Below, in pieces: positions 9,466-18,541 of a stretch of 64,000 bases of DNA (positions within the stretch are counted from its first letter, which is position 1; every line of letters begins with the position of its first letter). Location of the stretch: NCBI GenBank assembly GCA_041603235.1, contig JBFIES010000004.1:237563-301562 (forward strand), written 5' to 3'. The DNA is from Panacagrimonas sp041603235 (GTDB lineage Bacteria > Pseudomonadota > Gammaproteobacteria > Nevskiales > Nevskiaceae). Made by a program: the position numbers and the translations under genes. Below the pieces are notes generated by a model. That model saw only the letters and a list, made by a program, of their open reading frames with translations. It was not told the origin of the DNA and did no database searches.

Positions 9466-10701
9466 ATGAGTGAGCAAAGCATGCCTCAGAAAATTGTTGT
9501 TGTTGGTGGCGGACAGGCAGGTGGAGAAACCGCTGCTGAGTTACGCCGAAAAGGCTTCGAGGGCAGCATTACCCTGATCGCAGACGAAGCTTATGTTCCC
9601 TACAAGCGTCCGCCTCTGTCCAAGGCCTACCTGGCTGGCACGGCCAAGCTTGAGAGCCTGTATGTGATGGCGCAAGCCGCCCTTGAGAAGGCCAACATTG
9701 ATCTCATCAGCGGTGTTCGCGCGCAGAGCATTGATCGAGCGGCAAAAAAGGTAAAGCTGGCCGATGGCCGCGAAGTTGCTTACGACAAGCTGATGCTCGC
9801 AACGGGCGGGCGACCACGTGAGCTGAGCTGTCCCGGGGCTGATCTCCCCGGCATCTTCACCTTGCGTGGCATCGCTGACGTAGACGCCATTCGCGAGAAG
9901 TTCTCAGAAGGCAAGCGTCTGGTCATTGTGGGTGGTGGCTATATTGGTCTCGAAGTGGCGGCAGTTGCCAAGAAGGCGGGTCTTGAGGTCACCGTGCTTG
10001 AGTCGATGCCGCGTGTGTTGCAGCGCGTGACAGCGCCGGAGATGTCTGCGTTCTACGAGCGCGTGCATCGGGAGGCGGGTGTTGAAGTCCGCACCGGTGT
10101 TTTGCTGACGGGTTTCGCTCAGAACGGTGACGCTCTTGAGGTCCAGGTCGCGGGCGGTAGCTTGCCAGCCGATCTGGTCATCGTTGGCATCGGGCTGATC
10201 GCTAACACTGAGCTAGCTTCGGACGCCGGCCTGGAAGTGGACAACGGTATTGTCGTCGACGAGTTCGCTCGTACATCCGACCCGGATATCTATTCAGCCG
10301 GCGACTGCACTAATCATCCAAGTGATTTCCTCGGACGGCGCGTGCGTCTGGAGTCGGTACAGAACGCAATGGAACAGGGGCGAGTTGCTGCGGACAACAT
10401 GCTCGGGGCAACGACTCGTTATGCCAACGTGCCGTGGTTCTGGTCTGATCAGTACGACCTCAAGCTGCAGATGGTGGGCATGTCCCAGGGGTACGATCAG
10501 GTTGTATTGCGCGGTGATCCAGCAGGGCGCAGCTTTGGCGCCTTCTACCTCAAGCAGGGGCAGATCATTGCGGCGGATATGGTTTCCCGCATGAAAGAAT
10601 TCATGGTCGCCAAAAAATTTGTTGCTGCAAGGCTGTCTCTGGACCCTGCGGCCTTGAGCAATGAGTCGGTAGACCTGAAGAGCCTGTTGCCCGCGGACTG
10701 A
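9466..10701 (+). CDS. NAD(P)H:ferredoxin/rubredoxin reductase-type FAD oxidoreductase
   Basis: 411 residues, similar in layout to putidaredoxin and rhodocoxin reductases. The FAD-binding G-x-G-x2-G is at the start (VVVGGGQAGGETAAELR), with YKRPPLSKAYL typical of this class. A second Rossmann motif for NAD(P)H lies mid-protein (VIVGGGYIGLEVAAVAKK). The second FAD contact is YSAGDCTNHP. The C-terminal reductase domain carries WFWSDQYDLKLQMVG, a hallmark of ferredoxin-reductase-like proteins. It moves electrons from NAD(P)H to a small iron-sulfur protein, often for cytochrome P450 or dioxygenases. A rubredoxin lies far away at 51.5 kb; no partner gene is adjacent. Confidence 0.93.
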   Translation: MSEQSMPQKIVVVGGGQAGGETAAELRRKGFEGSITLIADEAYVPYKRPPLSKAYLAGTAKLESLYVMAQAALEKANIDLISGVRAQSIDRAAKKVKLADGREVAYDKLMLATGGRPRELSCPGADLPGIFTLRGIADVDAIREKFSEGKRLVIVGGGYIGLEVAAVAKKAGLEVTVLESMPRVLQRVTAPEMSAFYERVHREAGVEVRTGVLLTGFAQNGDALEVQVAGGSLPADLVIVGIGLIANTELASDAGLEVDNGIVVDEFARTSDPDIYSAGDCTNHPSDFLGRRVRLESVQNAMEQGRVAADNMLGATTRYANVPWFWSDQYDLKLQMVGMSQGYDQVVLRGDPAGRSFGAFYLKQGQIIAADMVSRMKEFMVAKKFVAARLSLDPAALSNESVDLKSLLPAD

Positions 10702-10723
10702 CTTTGTTGAAGGGGCGTTGCCG

Positions 10724-12040
10724 ATGCAGGCGAACGGTAACGCCCCAGCATCCGTGCCGTTCGTTGCGGCGCTGAAATGGTGGTTCCAGCTCGGCTGCAT
10801 CAGCTTTGGCGGACCGGCGGGACAGATCGCGATCATGCACCGCGAGCTGGTTGAAAAGCGTCGATGGATCTCTGAATCACGCTTCCTGCACGCCTTGAAT
10901 TTCTGCATGGTGCTGCCAGGTCCAGAAGCACAGCAGCTTGCAACCTATATCGGTTGGTTGATGCATGGCGTGCGCGGCGGAATTGCGGCGGGTGCCCTGT
11001 TCGTCCTGCCCTCCGTGATTCTGTTGTTAAGTCTGGCCTGGGCTTACGTGAGCCTGGGGGCAGAACTCGCCGCTGACGTTCTCTACGGCATTCGTCCGGC
11101 GGTTGTTGCCATCATTCTGCTGGCAGCGTGGCGGATGGGACGCCGTATTCTGAATCACAAGTTGCTGTGGCCGCTGCCACTGTTGGCGATGTTCGCGCTG
11201 ATGGGGCAGGTTCCGTTTCCAGTCATCGTCGTTGGCGCGCTCGGTCTGGGCTGGTTAATGCGTTCAGCACTGGTCGTCGGCGCGGGCGTGGAGACGCGCC
11301 ACGGTGGTGGTACCGAAAACGCATTGATCAACGCCAACAGCGCGACGCCAGACCATGCCCGATTCAGTGCCAGAGGTCTGGCGAGAAGCCTCTTGCTAGG
11401 AGTGGCACTGCTGACGGGTCTGCTCGCGACAATGATCGCCTGTCTGGGGCTGGATGCTCTGTTGGTGCAGTTGAGCCTGTTCTTTACCAAGGCTGCACTG
11501 ATGACCTTTGGCGGCGCATACGCGGTGATGCCCTATGTCTATCAGGGCGCCGTGGAATCATATGGCTGGCTCAGCGGTGAACAGATGATGGACGGCCTGG
11601 CCTTGGGTGAGACCACGCCGGGGCCGCTGATTATCGTGGTGACGTTCGTGGGTTTTCTTGCGGCCTGGCAGGGCGACGTCGGTGGCACACTCGGCGTGGG
11701 TGTGATTGGAGGCTTGGTCGCCACCCTGTTTACCTTTCTGCCTTCCTTCATTTTCATCTTCGCCGGCGCGCCTTGGGTGGAGCGCTCGCGTCATGTCTTG
11801 GGGTTCGCTGCGCCCTTGCGGGCGGTCACGGCCGCGGTTGTAGGTGCGATTCTGTATCTGGCCCTTTTCCTGGCACAGGCGATATTTTTTCCCGACGGCG
11901 CCGCAGCACCCGTCGACTGGCTTGCAGTCAGCCTGACCGTTGGAGCATTGATTGCAGCTGGTCGCTACGGGCTGGGTCTGATCCCGCTCATTCTGGCCAG
12001 TGCAGTGATTGGCGGCGCACTTCGCTTTTCTATGCTCTGA
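10724..12040 (+). CDS. chrA: chromate transporter, two-domain ChrA type
   Basis: About 438 residues. I chose ATG 10724 because GAAGGGG ends 8 bp before it; a TTG at 10718 would sit on top of that site. The protein has two homologous CHR halves, each opened by a conserved Phe-Gly-Gly motif: SFGGPAGQIAIMHRE near the start and TFGGAYAVMPYVYQGA in the middle. Many hydrophobic segments make it an inner-membrane transporter. The family exports chromate by proton-coupled antiport, giving resistance; related proteins may have other anion substrates. The stop lies 3 bp from the stop of the convergent diguanylate cyclase gene. Confidence 0.93.
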   Translation: MQANGNAPASVPFVAALKWWFQLGCISFGGPAGQIAIMHRELVEKRRWISESRFLHALNFCMVLPGPEAQQLATYIGWLMHGVRGGIAAGALFVLPSVILLLSLAWAYVSLGAELAADVLYGIRPAVVAIILLAAWRMGRRILNHKLLWPLPLLAMFALMGQVPFPVIVVGALGLGWLMRSALVVGAGVETRHGGGTENALINANSATPDHARFSARGLARSLLLGVALLTGLLATMIACLGLDALLVQLSLFFTKAALMTFGGAYAVMPYVYQGAVESYGWLSGEQMMDGLALGETTPGPLIIVVTFVGFLAAWQGDVGGTLGVGVIGGLVATLFTFLPSFIFIFAGAPWVERSRHVLGFAAPLRAVTAAVVGAILYLALFLAQAIFFPDGAAAPVDWLAVSLTVGALIAAGRYGLGLIPLILASAVIGGALRFSML

Positions 12041-12043
12041 TCA

Positions 12044-13237
12044 TCAGAGGCTGACGCGATTGCGACCGCCGTTCTTGGCTCTGTACAGCGCCCGGTCCGC
12101 GGCGAGCAGGAGCGTGTCCAGATTGGACTGATCGGTCTCATTGGTCACACTGACGCCAACCGAGATGGACACGCGCCCCAGCGGTGAACCAGGGTGTTCA
12201 ATGTCGAGCGCAGCCACGGATTCGCGGATGGCTTCAGCAGCCACCAATGCATGTTCCTGGTCACATGAAAACAGCAGCACGGCAAACTCTTCGCCGCCCA
12301 GGCGCGCGTTGATATCCAGGGGGTGCCGGAGTTGTGGATTGGCTGCGGACGCGACTTTGCGCAAGCAGCGATCGCCTTGAGGGTGTCCGAGATGATCGTT
12401 GTATTTCTTGAAGTAATCGATATCCAGCATCAGCATCGCGATGGGGAGATCGCTGGGGTCTGCGCTGTTGATCTGGCGTGCACCTTCTTCAAAGAAATAC
12501 CGGCGATTCAGCAGACCTGTGAGGGGATCGCTATAGGATTGCACCTGCATCCGCAAGGCGCGTAACCAGCCTTGGCGGTCGATTCGCTCGAGTGTTGAGC
12601 AGGCCACCATACCTGTGACCGTGACCGAAATGATCAGCAGGCAGTGGTCGACGAGATGACCGACCGGTGCGCCAAGAGCGAATGTGGAACCAATTGAAAA
12701 GGCCCCAAGGCCCAGGCCCAACGGCGTGCAGTAGCGGTACGGGAGTCCGGTCAGAACGAAGGTGTAGAAAATCAACACCATGATCCAGCCTGTTGGAAAG
12801 GGGTTGCCGTCAATCCAGGCTTGCACACCAGCACAGATCAACAGGACGCCATTGACCAGCAGCGTTCCGAAAGAAAATTGATACGCCCGCATTCTGATGC
12901 TCGACCAGTAGCTCGGAAGTGTCAGCAGTATCGACATACTGATGCTGACGACCGCAATGAACCAGAATAGAGAGGGGTCTTTGATTCTTTGATTGATGAA
13001 GTAGTCGGCAGAAAGACCGCTGACGAACATCAGGGCTGCAATGAGCCCGGCAAAGCGCTGGATTCTCAGCGCTTGGCGAAGACGCCAACGATAGAGATAC
13101 TCATACTCATCGTCCGGCTTGAATCGAGCAGGCGGCAGGACCCATTCGTACCAGCGAGGTGTGTACGAATCAGACTCTAGTTCGGAATCGTCAGGCCTAG
13201 CCTGACGCCGAATCTGCGATGCGGCAGTCGAGCGAAT
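12044..13237 (-). CDS. membrane-bound diguanylate cyclase (GGDEF), probable AUU start
   Basis: C-terminal GGDEF domain with DPLTGLLNRRYF at its start and the active motif RLGGEEF at about residues 312-318. The inhibitory RxxD site is not intact (His replaces Arg). Five or so membrane helices precede it. The first ATG is at 13030, but the open frame continues upstream with clearly protein-like sequence (SYTPRWYEWVLPP, DDEYEYLYRWRLRQ), which is the usual cytoplasmic tail before the first helix. No ATG, GTG or TTG occurs there. An ATT at 13237 has GGAG 7 bp before it, so I extended to this point; a frameshift joining an ATG at 13253 is the other option. It makes cyclic di-GMP from GTP. Confidence 0.85.
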   Translation of the reverse strand: MRSTAASQIRRQARPDDSELESDSYTPRWYEWVLPPARFKPDDEYEYLYRWRLRQALRIQRFAGLIAALMFVSGLSADYFINQRIKDPSLFWFIAVVSISMSILLTLPSYWSSIRMRAYQFSFGTLLVNGVLLICAGVQAWIDGNPFPTGWIMVLIFYTFVLTGLPYRYCTPLGLGLGAFSIGSTFALGAPVGHLVDHCLLIISVTVTGMVACSTLERIDRQGWLRALRMQVQSYSDPLTGLLNRRYFFEEGARQINSADPSDLPIAMLMLDIDYFKKYNDHLGHPQGDRCLRKVASAANPQLRHPLDINARLGGEEFAVLLFSCDQEHALVAAEAIRESVAALDIEHPGSPLGRVSISVGVSVTNETDQSNLDTLLLAADRALYRAKNGGRNRVSL

Positions 13238-13688
13238 GACTTCTCTCCGTCATGGTGTACTTATTTGTATGAGGTCTTCATTGATAACCTGACGAGCAGG
13301 CCGGACCGTTTTGCGGCAATGATGTCGGCGTGTTCCAATTTGGTGCGATCCGGGCCGACATACGGTCGCTACAACCTGACGATACCGTCCTGTTGCTGAA
13401 CTCCTGCTAAGCAGATCGCGCGAAGGTGTGAGTGTCAGGCATATGTTCCGGCCTCGCTGAGCGGGTTCGGCATAGCGTGGTTCGCTGCGGCGAGGGGCTG
13501 TCCTTTGGCCGCTGGTAAGGCTGCGCTGCGGCTTGTTTGCGTTGTCTATCTGATTCGCCAAACGCGCTTGGCTAGCCCCAGAGACTTGCATCTGATGCAA
13601 TTGCTATTTGCTTGCAAATGCGAAGTAATCTCATTTAAGGTGGCGACTGATCCAAGGTCGCTGGCGTCATGCGGCAACCGATACTTGC
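13238..13688. other. 451-bp region with no supported gene
   Basis: No open frame here looks like protein; the longest, on the minus strand from 13600, is Arg-rich and without any family feature. The right part holds three clustered palindromes (listed separately). The rest could be a long leader of the diguanylate cyclase transcript or a small RNA, but nothing in the sequence proves either. Confidence 0.5.
13586..13636. promoter_or_regulatory. cluster of three palindromes, one Fur-box-like
   Basis: Three dyads stand side by side: TTGCATC-T-GATGCAA (13586-13600, perfect), ATTTGC-TT-GCAAAT (13606-13619, perfect) and AAATGCGA-N5-TCTCATTT (13616-13636, one mismatch). The last resembles iron-regulator Fur boxes of gammaproteobacteria. 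The site lies 52 bp beyond the 3' end of the PiuC-type iron gene and about 350 bp upstream of the diguanylate cyclase. The resemblance to Fur is by eye only. Confidence 0.45.
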
Positions 13689-14357
13689 TCAGGGCTCTGC
13701 CCAGGCGCGCAGCAGATTGGAATAACTTTTGTTCAACAGATCGAATTCAGGCGATGGCGCTCCCATTGCTTTGTCCCATAACCCGCGCCGCACCGTATCC
13801 AGATCAAAGAGAATTTCCCGGCGTGCTGCGTCCCTGACCAGACTCTGTATCCAGATGATGGCGGCATGACGCTCGCCCGATTCAACTTCCGTGACTCGAT
13901 GAATCATGGTGGCTGGGTACAGAAGAGCCTGGCCCGCTTCAAGCTTGTAGGCCGAGGTTCCTTCGTGCGTTTCGAGCTCCAGCACGCCGCCTTCGTAGTC
14001 AGCGGAGTTGGAGAGAAACAGCGTCATGGCAAGGTCCACGCGGCTGGTCGACTGCAATCCGCCGCCCATAACCGCGTTGTCAACATGATTGCCATAGGCC
14101 ATGCCAGGGCCGTAACTCGAAAAGAGCGGTGGCCGCATCCGGGCCGGCAGCGCCGCCGCCTGAAACAGCTTGTGTCTGGCAAGCGCCTTTTCGATCAATT
14201 CGGCCGCCGCAGTGTGCGAGGCTTGGCGATTGGCTTTGACCGGGCGGGCGTTCCATCCCGCAGTATCTGCACCTGCCTGCCAGGACGCGCCAGTGAGCAT
14301 TTCGCGTACTCGGGCCAGGGCAGTTTCATCAAGAACAGAGTCGAGACAAAGATTCAC
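13689..14357 (-). CDS. PKHD-type Fe(II)/2-oxoglutarate hydroxylase, PiuC/YbiX family
   Basis: 222 residues from a GTG start, which fits the family N-terminus (a TTG 21 bp further upstream is possible but adds a non-conserved basic tail). The iron-binding facial triad is visible: H91-x-D93 in YGNHVDNAVM and H153 in PATMIHRVTEV, with Arg 163 (SGERHAAIIW) for 2-oxoglutarate. Other family blocks are RPPLFSSYGPGM and YEGGVLELE. In other bacteria these genes are iron-regulated and sit next to siderophore receptors. Here the imelysin gene starts 26 bp away in the opposite direction, supporting an iron-uptake locus. The hydroxylated substrate is unknown. Confidence 0.92.
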   Translation of the reverse strand: MNLCLDSVLDETALARVREMLTGASWQAGADTAGWNARPVKANRQASHTAAAELIEKALARHKLFQAAALPARMRPPLFSSYGPGMAYGNHVDNAVMGGGLQSTSRVDLAMTLFLSNSADYEGGVLELETHEGTSAYKLEAGQALLYPATMIHRVTEVESGERHAAIIWIQSLVRDAARREILFDLDTVRRGLWDKAMGAPSPEFDLLNKSYSNLLRAWAEP

Positions 14358-14383
14358 AGGCAAGCGCCTTGAGGACAAATGAA

Positions 14384-15700
14384 ATGAATCGCAAACATAT
14401 CAAGCTTTGGACGGGCCTAGGCAGCTTTACCTGCCTCGCCGCAACTGTTGCTACGGCGGCCACTACAGGGGAATCGGTAAAGTCATCTGTATTTGCGCAG
14501 GATGCGGATCACCTTCCCTTGATGGCACAGGGCGGTGAGGGCGGTGAAGCCGGTGCCATGCCCGGTTCCTACAAGTTGCTGTCAACTGATCCCGCGACTT
14601 ACGGATTTGATGTTTCCACGCAGGTTGCCAATTACGCGGACCTTGTTCATTCCAGCTATGCCAAGGCACTGGCCGATGCCAAGACCATGCAGGTTGCTGT
14701 AGCGCGGTTTCTGGATAAACCGGATGAGGCCGGATTGGAAAAAGCCCGCCAGACCTGGACCAAGGCCAGACCGGCTTACCTGGTCACTGAAGTGTTCCGC
14801 TTCTATGACGGCCCCATTGATGTGGCGGCCGATGGCAGCCCAGGTCCCGAATCCAGAATCAATGCCTGGCCTCTGAATGAAGCGTTTATTGATTCGGTCA
14901 AGGGGCGTCCGCGCTCGGGTCTGGTCTGGGATGAGTCAATTGAGCTGACGCGCGAATCCATCATGTCCCGCGATCAGGTCAGCGACGAGTCTGATGTCAC
15001 CACCGGATGGCATGCCATTGAATTTTTGCTGTGGGGCCAGGATTTGTCCGAGTCCGGGCCGGGCGAGCGACCGCACACAGACTATCTGCCGGGGGAGACC
15101 CATCGGGATCGTCGGCGACTGTATCTTCAAACCACTGTGCAGATGCTCATTGATGACCTGGCATCGCTCGAAGCCGGCTGGGCTCCGGGTCAGGACAACT
15201 ACCGCAAACAATTTCTGGCGCTGGAACCGCGGGAGGCGTTAGGGCGGGCCATCAATGGTGCGGCCAACCTTGTCGGTCATGAATTGGCGATTGAGCGGCT
15301 TGCAGTGGCGCTTGATAGCGGTGATCAGGAGGACGAGCACAGCTGTTTCTCGGACACCACGCATCAGGATCATTTGTATGACCTTCGCGGTGCCTACAAC
15401 GTCTGGCGCGGAAGCCCGAATGAGGAAGAAAGTCCACACAGCATTCGTGCGCTGACGCAGCGAGTCGATCCGGAACTGGCTGCGCAGACCGACCAGCTGT
15501 TTTCTGTCGCGCTGGCCGCGGTCGCGATGATGGACAAGCCTTTTGATTCAATCCTTGCCAGCGAGCCGGGCAGCCCGAAAAGACAGCGCGCCGAGGCCGC
15601 TGTAACGGCTTTCCAGGCGCTGGGGACGCAGCTGGCAAAGCTCGGGCAGCGTTTGGGCGTGCTGGTCATCGTGCCTGGACTGGAGATTGGGCAGGGATGA
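14384..15700 (+). CDS. imelysin-family periplasmic iron protein
   Basis: 438 residues. ATG 14384 is chosen because GAGGA lies 8 bp upstream; a TTG at 14369 has no such site. A signal peptide is clear (residues 1-25, AATVATAATTG). The imelysin (peptidase M75) motif G-x-H-x2-E occurs as GWHAIEFLLWGQD. The surrounding blocks AINGAANLVGHELAIER and DTTHQDHLYDLRGAYNVW also belong to the family. Imelysins of this type (IrpA, ICMP) work in iron acquisition rather than proteolysis. The stop overlaps the ATG of the di-haem gene by 4 bp, so they form one operon, divergent from the PiuC-like gene. Confidence 0.93.
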   Translation: MNRKHIKLWTGLGSFTCLAATVATAATTGESVKSSVFAQDADHLPLMAQGGEGGEAGAMPGSYKLLSTDPATYGFDVSTQVANYADLVHSSYAKALADAKTMQVAVARFLDKPDEAGLEKARQTWTKARPAYLVTEVFRFYDGPIDVAADGSPGPESRINAWPLNEAFIDSVKGRPRSGLVWDESIELTRESIMSRDQVSDESDVTTGWHAIEFLLWGQDLSESGPGERPHTDYLPGETHRDRRRLYLQTTVQMLIDDLASLEAGWAPGQDNYRKQFLALEPREALGRAINGAANLVGHELAIERLAVALDSGDQEDEHSCFSDTTHQDHLYDLRGAYNVWRGSPNEEESPHSIRALTQRVDPELAAQTDQLFSVALAAVAMMDKPFDSILASEPGSPKRQRAEAAVTAFQALGTQLAKLGQRLGVLVIVPGLEIGQG

Positions 15701-17085
15701 TGCGTCTTTATGTTGATCGAGTGCTATGCATCCTGGCACTGAGTTGGGTCGGGTCCAATGTGTGTTTGGCTGAGAACGCATCTGCGCTTGGAGAGAATCT
15801 CGGCGGCGGTACCGGAAGGCCCATCGCGGGACAGAATGCCTTTGCATTGCCAGCACCCAATATCAGCGCAGCAGAACTGCGCAAGTTTGCTTTCGGGAAT
15901 CGTCTGTTCAATACCAACTGGGTGATCAGCGGCAGCTCCACCAAAAGCTTTGACGGTCTGGGGCCAATCTTCAATCGTGTGTCCTGCTCCGGCTGCCATG
16001 TGCGAGATGGTCGCGGTCATCCGCCGGAAGCAGGCCAGCCGCTCGAATCCATGCTGGTCCGCGTTTCAGTGCCAGGCCAGGATGCGCATGGCGGCCCACT
16101 TCATCATCCGATTTACAGCGATCAGATCCAGGATCGTTCAATTCCTGGCGTGAAGCCGGAAGCCACGGTTCACCTGACATGGCGTGAGCATGCCGGTCGC
16201 TATGAGGACGGAGAGCCCTATTCCCTGCGTTCCCCGATCATCGAACTGCTTGATCCACAATATGGGCCGCTACCTGACGACCTGTTGATGTCACCGCGAG
16301 TGGCGCAGGGCATGGTCGGATTGGGTCTGCTTGAAGCCATTCCGGATGCCGCGATTCTGGCGCTTGCTGATCCGCAGGATGAAGACGGTGATGGTGTCTC
16401 TGGACGCCCGAATATGGTGTGGGATGTGAGCGCGGAAAAGCACGTCATCGGGCGATTCGGGTGGAAGGCGAATCAGCCGAATGTGCGCCAGCAGGTCGCG
16501 GGCGCGGCTGCTGGCGACATCGGCATCACGACGCGTCTGTTTCCTGGTGACGCCTGCACCGAGGCGCAGAAGGAATGCCGGCAATCACCCAATGGCGGCG
16601 ACCCGGAAATGTCCGACACGTTTCTCGACAAGCTTGTCTTTTACAGCCAGACCCTGGCGGTTCCGCACCGGCGCATGAATTCGGAGGCTGCCCTGGGGCA
16701 GGGAGAGAAGCTCTTCGCAGAAGCGGGATGTGGCGCATGCCATGTGCAGACCCTGCAGACCGGACCGCATGAAGTGCAAGCGGTTGCCCATCAGACGATT
16801 CATCCCTTCACGGATATGCTGCTGCACGACATGGGGCCGGGCCTGGCGGATGATCGTCCGGATTTCAAAGCCAACGGACGCGAGTGGCGCACCGCGCCGC
16901 TTTGGGGGATCGGCATGATTCCGGTCGTCAACGGACACAATTTCCTGCTTCATGATGGTCGTGCACGCGGGATGGCCGAGGCCATTCTCTGGCATGGCGG
17001 TGAAGCAGAAAGTGCGCGCGAGAACTTCCGGAAAATGAGCAAGAAGGATCGACAGGCCCTGATTACATTCCTGGAGTCACTGTAA
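15697..17085 (+). CDS. DUF1111 di-haem thiol oxidoreductase-type cytochrome
   Basis: 462 residues with an N-terminal signal peptide (CILALSWVGSNVCLAE). Two CxxCH haem-attachment sites are visible: CSGCH near residue 95 and CGACH near residue 350, the latter in a cytochrome-c-like C-terminal region. The family blocks IFNRVSCSGCHVRDGRG and WRTAPLWGIG are present, the last as in di-haem peroxidase relatives. It is periplasmic and redox-active. Its tight 4-bp overlap with the imelysin gene repeats an arrangement known from other proteobacterial iron loci, so a role in iron reduction or uptake is a reasonable inference. Confidence 0.93.
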   Translation: MMRLYVDRVLCILALSWVGSNVCLAENASALGENLGGGTGRPIAGQNAFALPAPNISAAELRKFAFGNRLFNTNWVISGSSTKSFDGLGPIFNRVSCSGCHVRDGRGHPPEAGQPLESMLVRVSVPGQDAHGGPLHHPIYSDQIQDRSIPGVKPEATVHLTWREHAGRYEDGEPYSLRSPIIELLDPQYGPLPDDLLMSPRVAQGMVGLGLLEAIPDAAILALADPQDEDGDGVSGRPNMVWDVSAEKHVIGRFGWKANQPNVRQQVAGAAAGDIGITTRLFPGDACTEAQKECRQSPNGGDPEMSDTFLDKLVFYSQTLAVPHRRMNSEAALGQGEKLFAEAGCGACHVQTLQTGPHEVQAVAHQTIHPFTDMLLHDMGPGLADDRPDFKANGREWRTAPLWGIGMIPVVNGHNFLLHDGRARGMAEAILWHGGEAESARENFRKMSKKDRQALITFLESL

Positions 17086-17142
17086 CGCCAGCCCTGTAGT
17101 CGGCTCCGAGTACGGCTCGAAGGAACGCAAGCTCAGGGCAGA

Positions 17143-18468
17143 TCAGGAAGGCAGGGTGATCACCACGCTGGCGCCGCCCCAGTCAGAAGAACTGAGCCTG
17201 ATGCTTCCTTCGTAAGCCTTGACGATCTCGTTGACCGCCGACAGGCCAATGCCCTGTCCAGGTCGTTGCGTATCGGCGCGGGCGCCTCGCTCCAACAGCT
17301 CATCGGCGTCCTCGGGAAACCCCGGGCCATTGTCTTCAATCATGATCAGGTTGTTCTCGCCACTAATGGCAAAAGTCACGCCGACCCAAGTCGCGCCGTA
17401 TTTGCAGGCGTTGTCGATCAGGTTGCCGAGCATCTCGAACAGATCGTCATTGTCGACGCGCATGCGCACGTCCGGTGCTGCGGCAAGATCAAACTTGATC
17501 TCCTTGTCGGAGTAGACCTTACCCATCACCTGGGTGATTTTTTCCGCAATCGGGTAGGGCGCAATGCGCTCGGTCAGGGTGCGGCGTCCTGCGGTTGCCG
17601 CTTTTCGCAGCTGATAGCCCGTGATCTGCTGCATGACCGCCAGCTGGTCTACCAGCGGCTGGCGCAGCTGCTCACTCATTGAGGCGTCTTCGGATATGCC
17701 GCGCAGAACCGCGAGCGGTGTCTTGAGGCTGTGGGCCAGGTCGCCCAGGGCGTTCCGATAACGGGTTTGCTGGCTGCGCTCACTGCGGATCATGGCATTC
17801 AGGCCACTGGCCAGAGGACGCAGTTCGTCAGGGTAGCGGGCGCTGATATCCGAACTGTCACCACGTTCGACGGCCTGCAGCTCGGAAACCAGTTTGCGCA
17901 AGGGTGACAGGCCCCAGCGCAGCACCAGATACTGAATCAGCAGCAGTACGCCTGCCGTTGCGGCCAGCCACAGCCAGAGCTCTCGTCGATAGGCGCCAAG
18001 CTGACGCTCGAAGCTGCTTGCGTCTTCGATGACCACGAAAGTGTAGCGCTTCGGGTCGTCGGCCAGATCGATCCAGCGCAGACCATAAGAGAGTGAAAAC
18101 AGCGGCGGGAGCTGGCTCTGATGGAAAATCCACTCCCCGACGTCAGGTACGGGCGGGGAGGGCATTTCGAGAAACTCGGTTGAAGTCCAGGCCAGTCGGC
18201 CCTGCTCGTCAAACAATGCCGCCTGCAGACCGCTGACGGATTGCACCAGACGGCGGTCGGAAATTTCGTCCGTCTGAACGGTCAGGTCGCCATTGATGTC
18301 GGTACGCGCCGCTGCAAGCAGCGCGTAGATCAGGCCTTCGAGCTTGTCGCGTTGTGCCTGGACGGTGCTTTCACGGAATGCACTGTCCAGCACTGCAGCA
18401 GTCAGGACAAAGAATGCCGCCAGCACAAGGGAGGCAGCAACCAACAGTCTGGCGCGCAGGGAACTCAT
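17143..18468 (-). CDS. phoQ: sensor histidine kinase, PhoQ-like
   Basis: 441 residues. Two membrane helices (about 8-30 and 167-187) enclose a periplasmic sensor region of some 135 residues. A HAMP-like linker follows, then a dimerisation/phospho-acceptor helix with H246 in DLAHSLKTPLAVLRG. The ATPase domain has the N box (NLIDNACKYG), G1 (MIEDNGPGFPEDADELLERG) and G2 (GQGIGLSAVNEIV). This composition matches PhoQ-like kinases. The kinase gene follows the response regulator by 73 bp on the same strand. The signal (in enterobacteria Mg2+, acid pH or peptides) is not known here; the sensor part is acidic enough for cations but that is inference. Confidence 0.87.
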   Translation of the reverse strand: MSSLRARLLVAASLVLAAFFVLTAAVLDSAFRESTVQAQRDKLEGLIYALLAAARTDINGDLTVQTDEISDRRLVQSVSGLQAALFDEQGRLAWTSTEFLEMPSPPVPDVGEWIFHQSQLPPLFSLSYGLRWIDLADDPKRYTFVVIEDASSFERQLGAYRRELWLWLAATAGVLLLIQYLVLRWGLSPLRKLVSELQAVERGDSSDISARYPDELRPLASGLNAMIRSERSQQTRYRNALGDLAHSLKTPLAVLRGISEDASMSEQLRQPLVDQLAVMQQITGYQLRKAATAGRRTLTERIAPYPIAEKITQVMGKVYSDKEIKFDLAAAPDVRMRVDNDDLFEMLGNLIDNACKYGATWVGVTFAISGENNLIMIEDNGPGFPEDADELLERGARADTQRPGQGIGLSAVNEIVKAYEGSIRLSSSDWGGASVVITLPS

Positions 18469-18541
18469 TGCCTCATTGTAGGCGTCAGTTCATCGCTCGT
18501 GAGCAGCGCGCCCGGCGCCGTCGCTTCTCCCTCGTGCGGGA

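Noticed and set aside
13250..13600. 116-residue open frame on the minus strand in the gap before the PiuC-like gene
   Set aside because: Arg-rich, no family motif, no ribosome site; composition looks like translated non-coding DNA.
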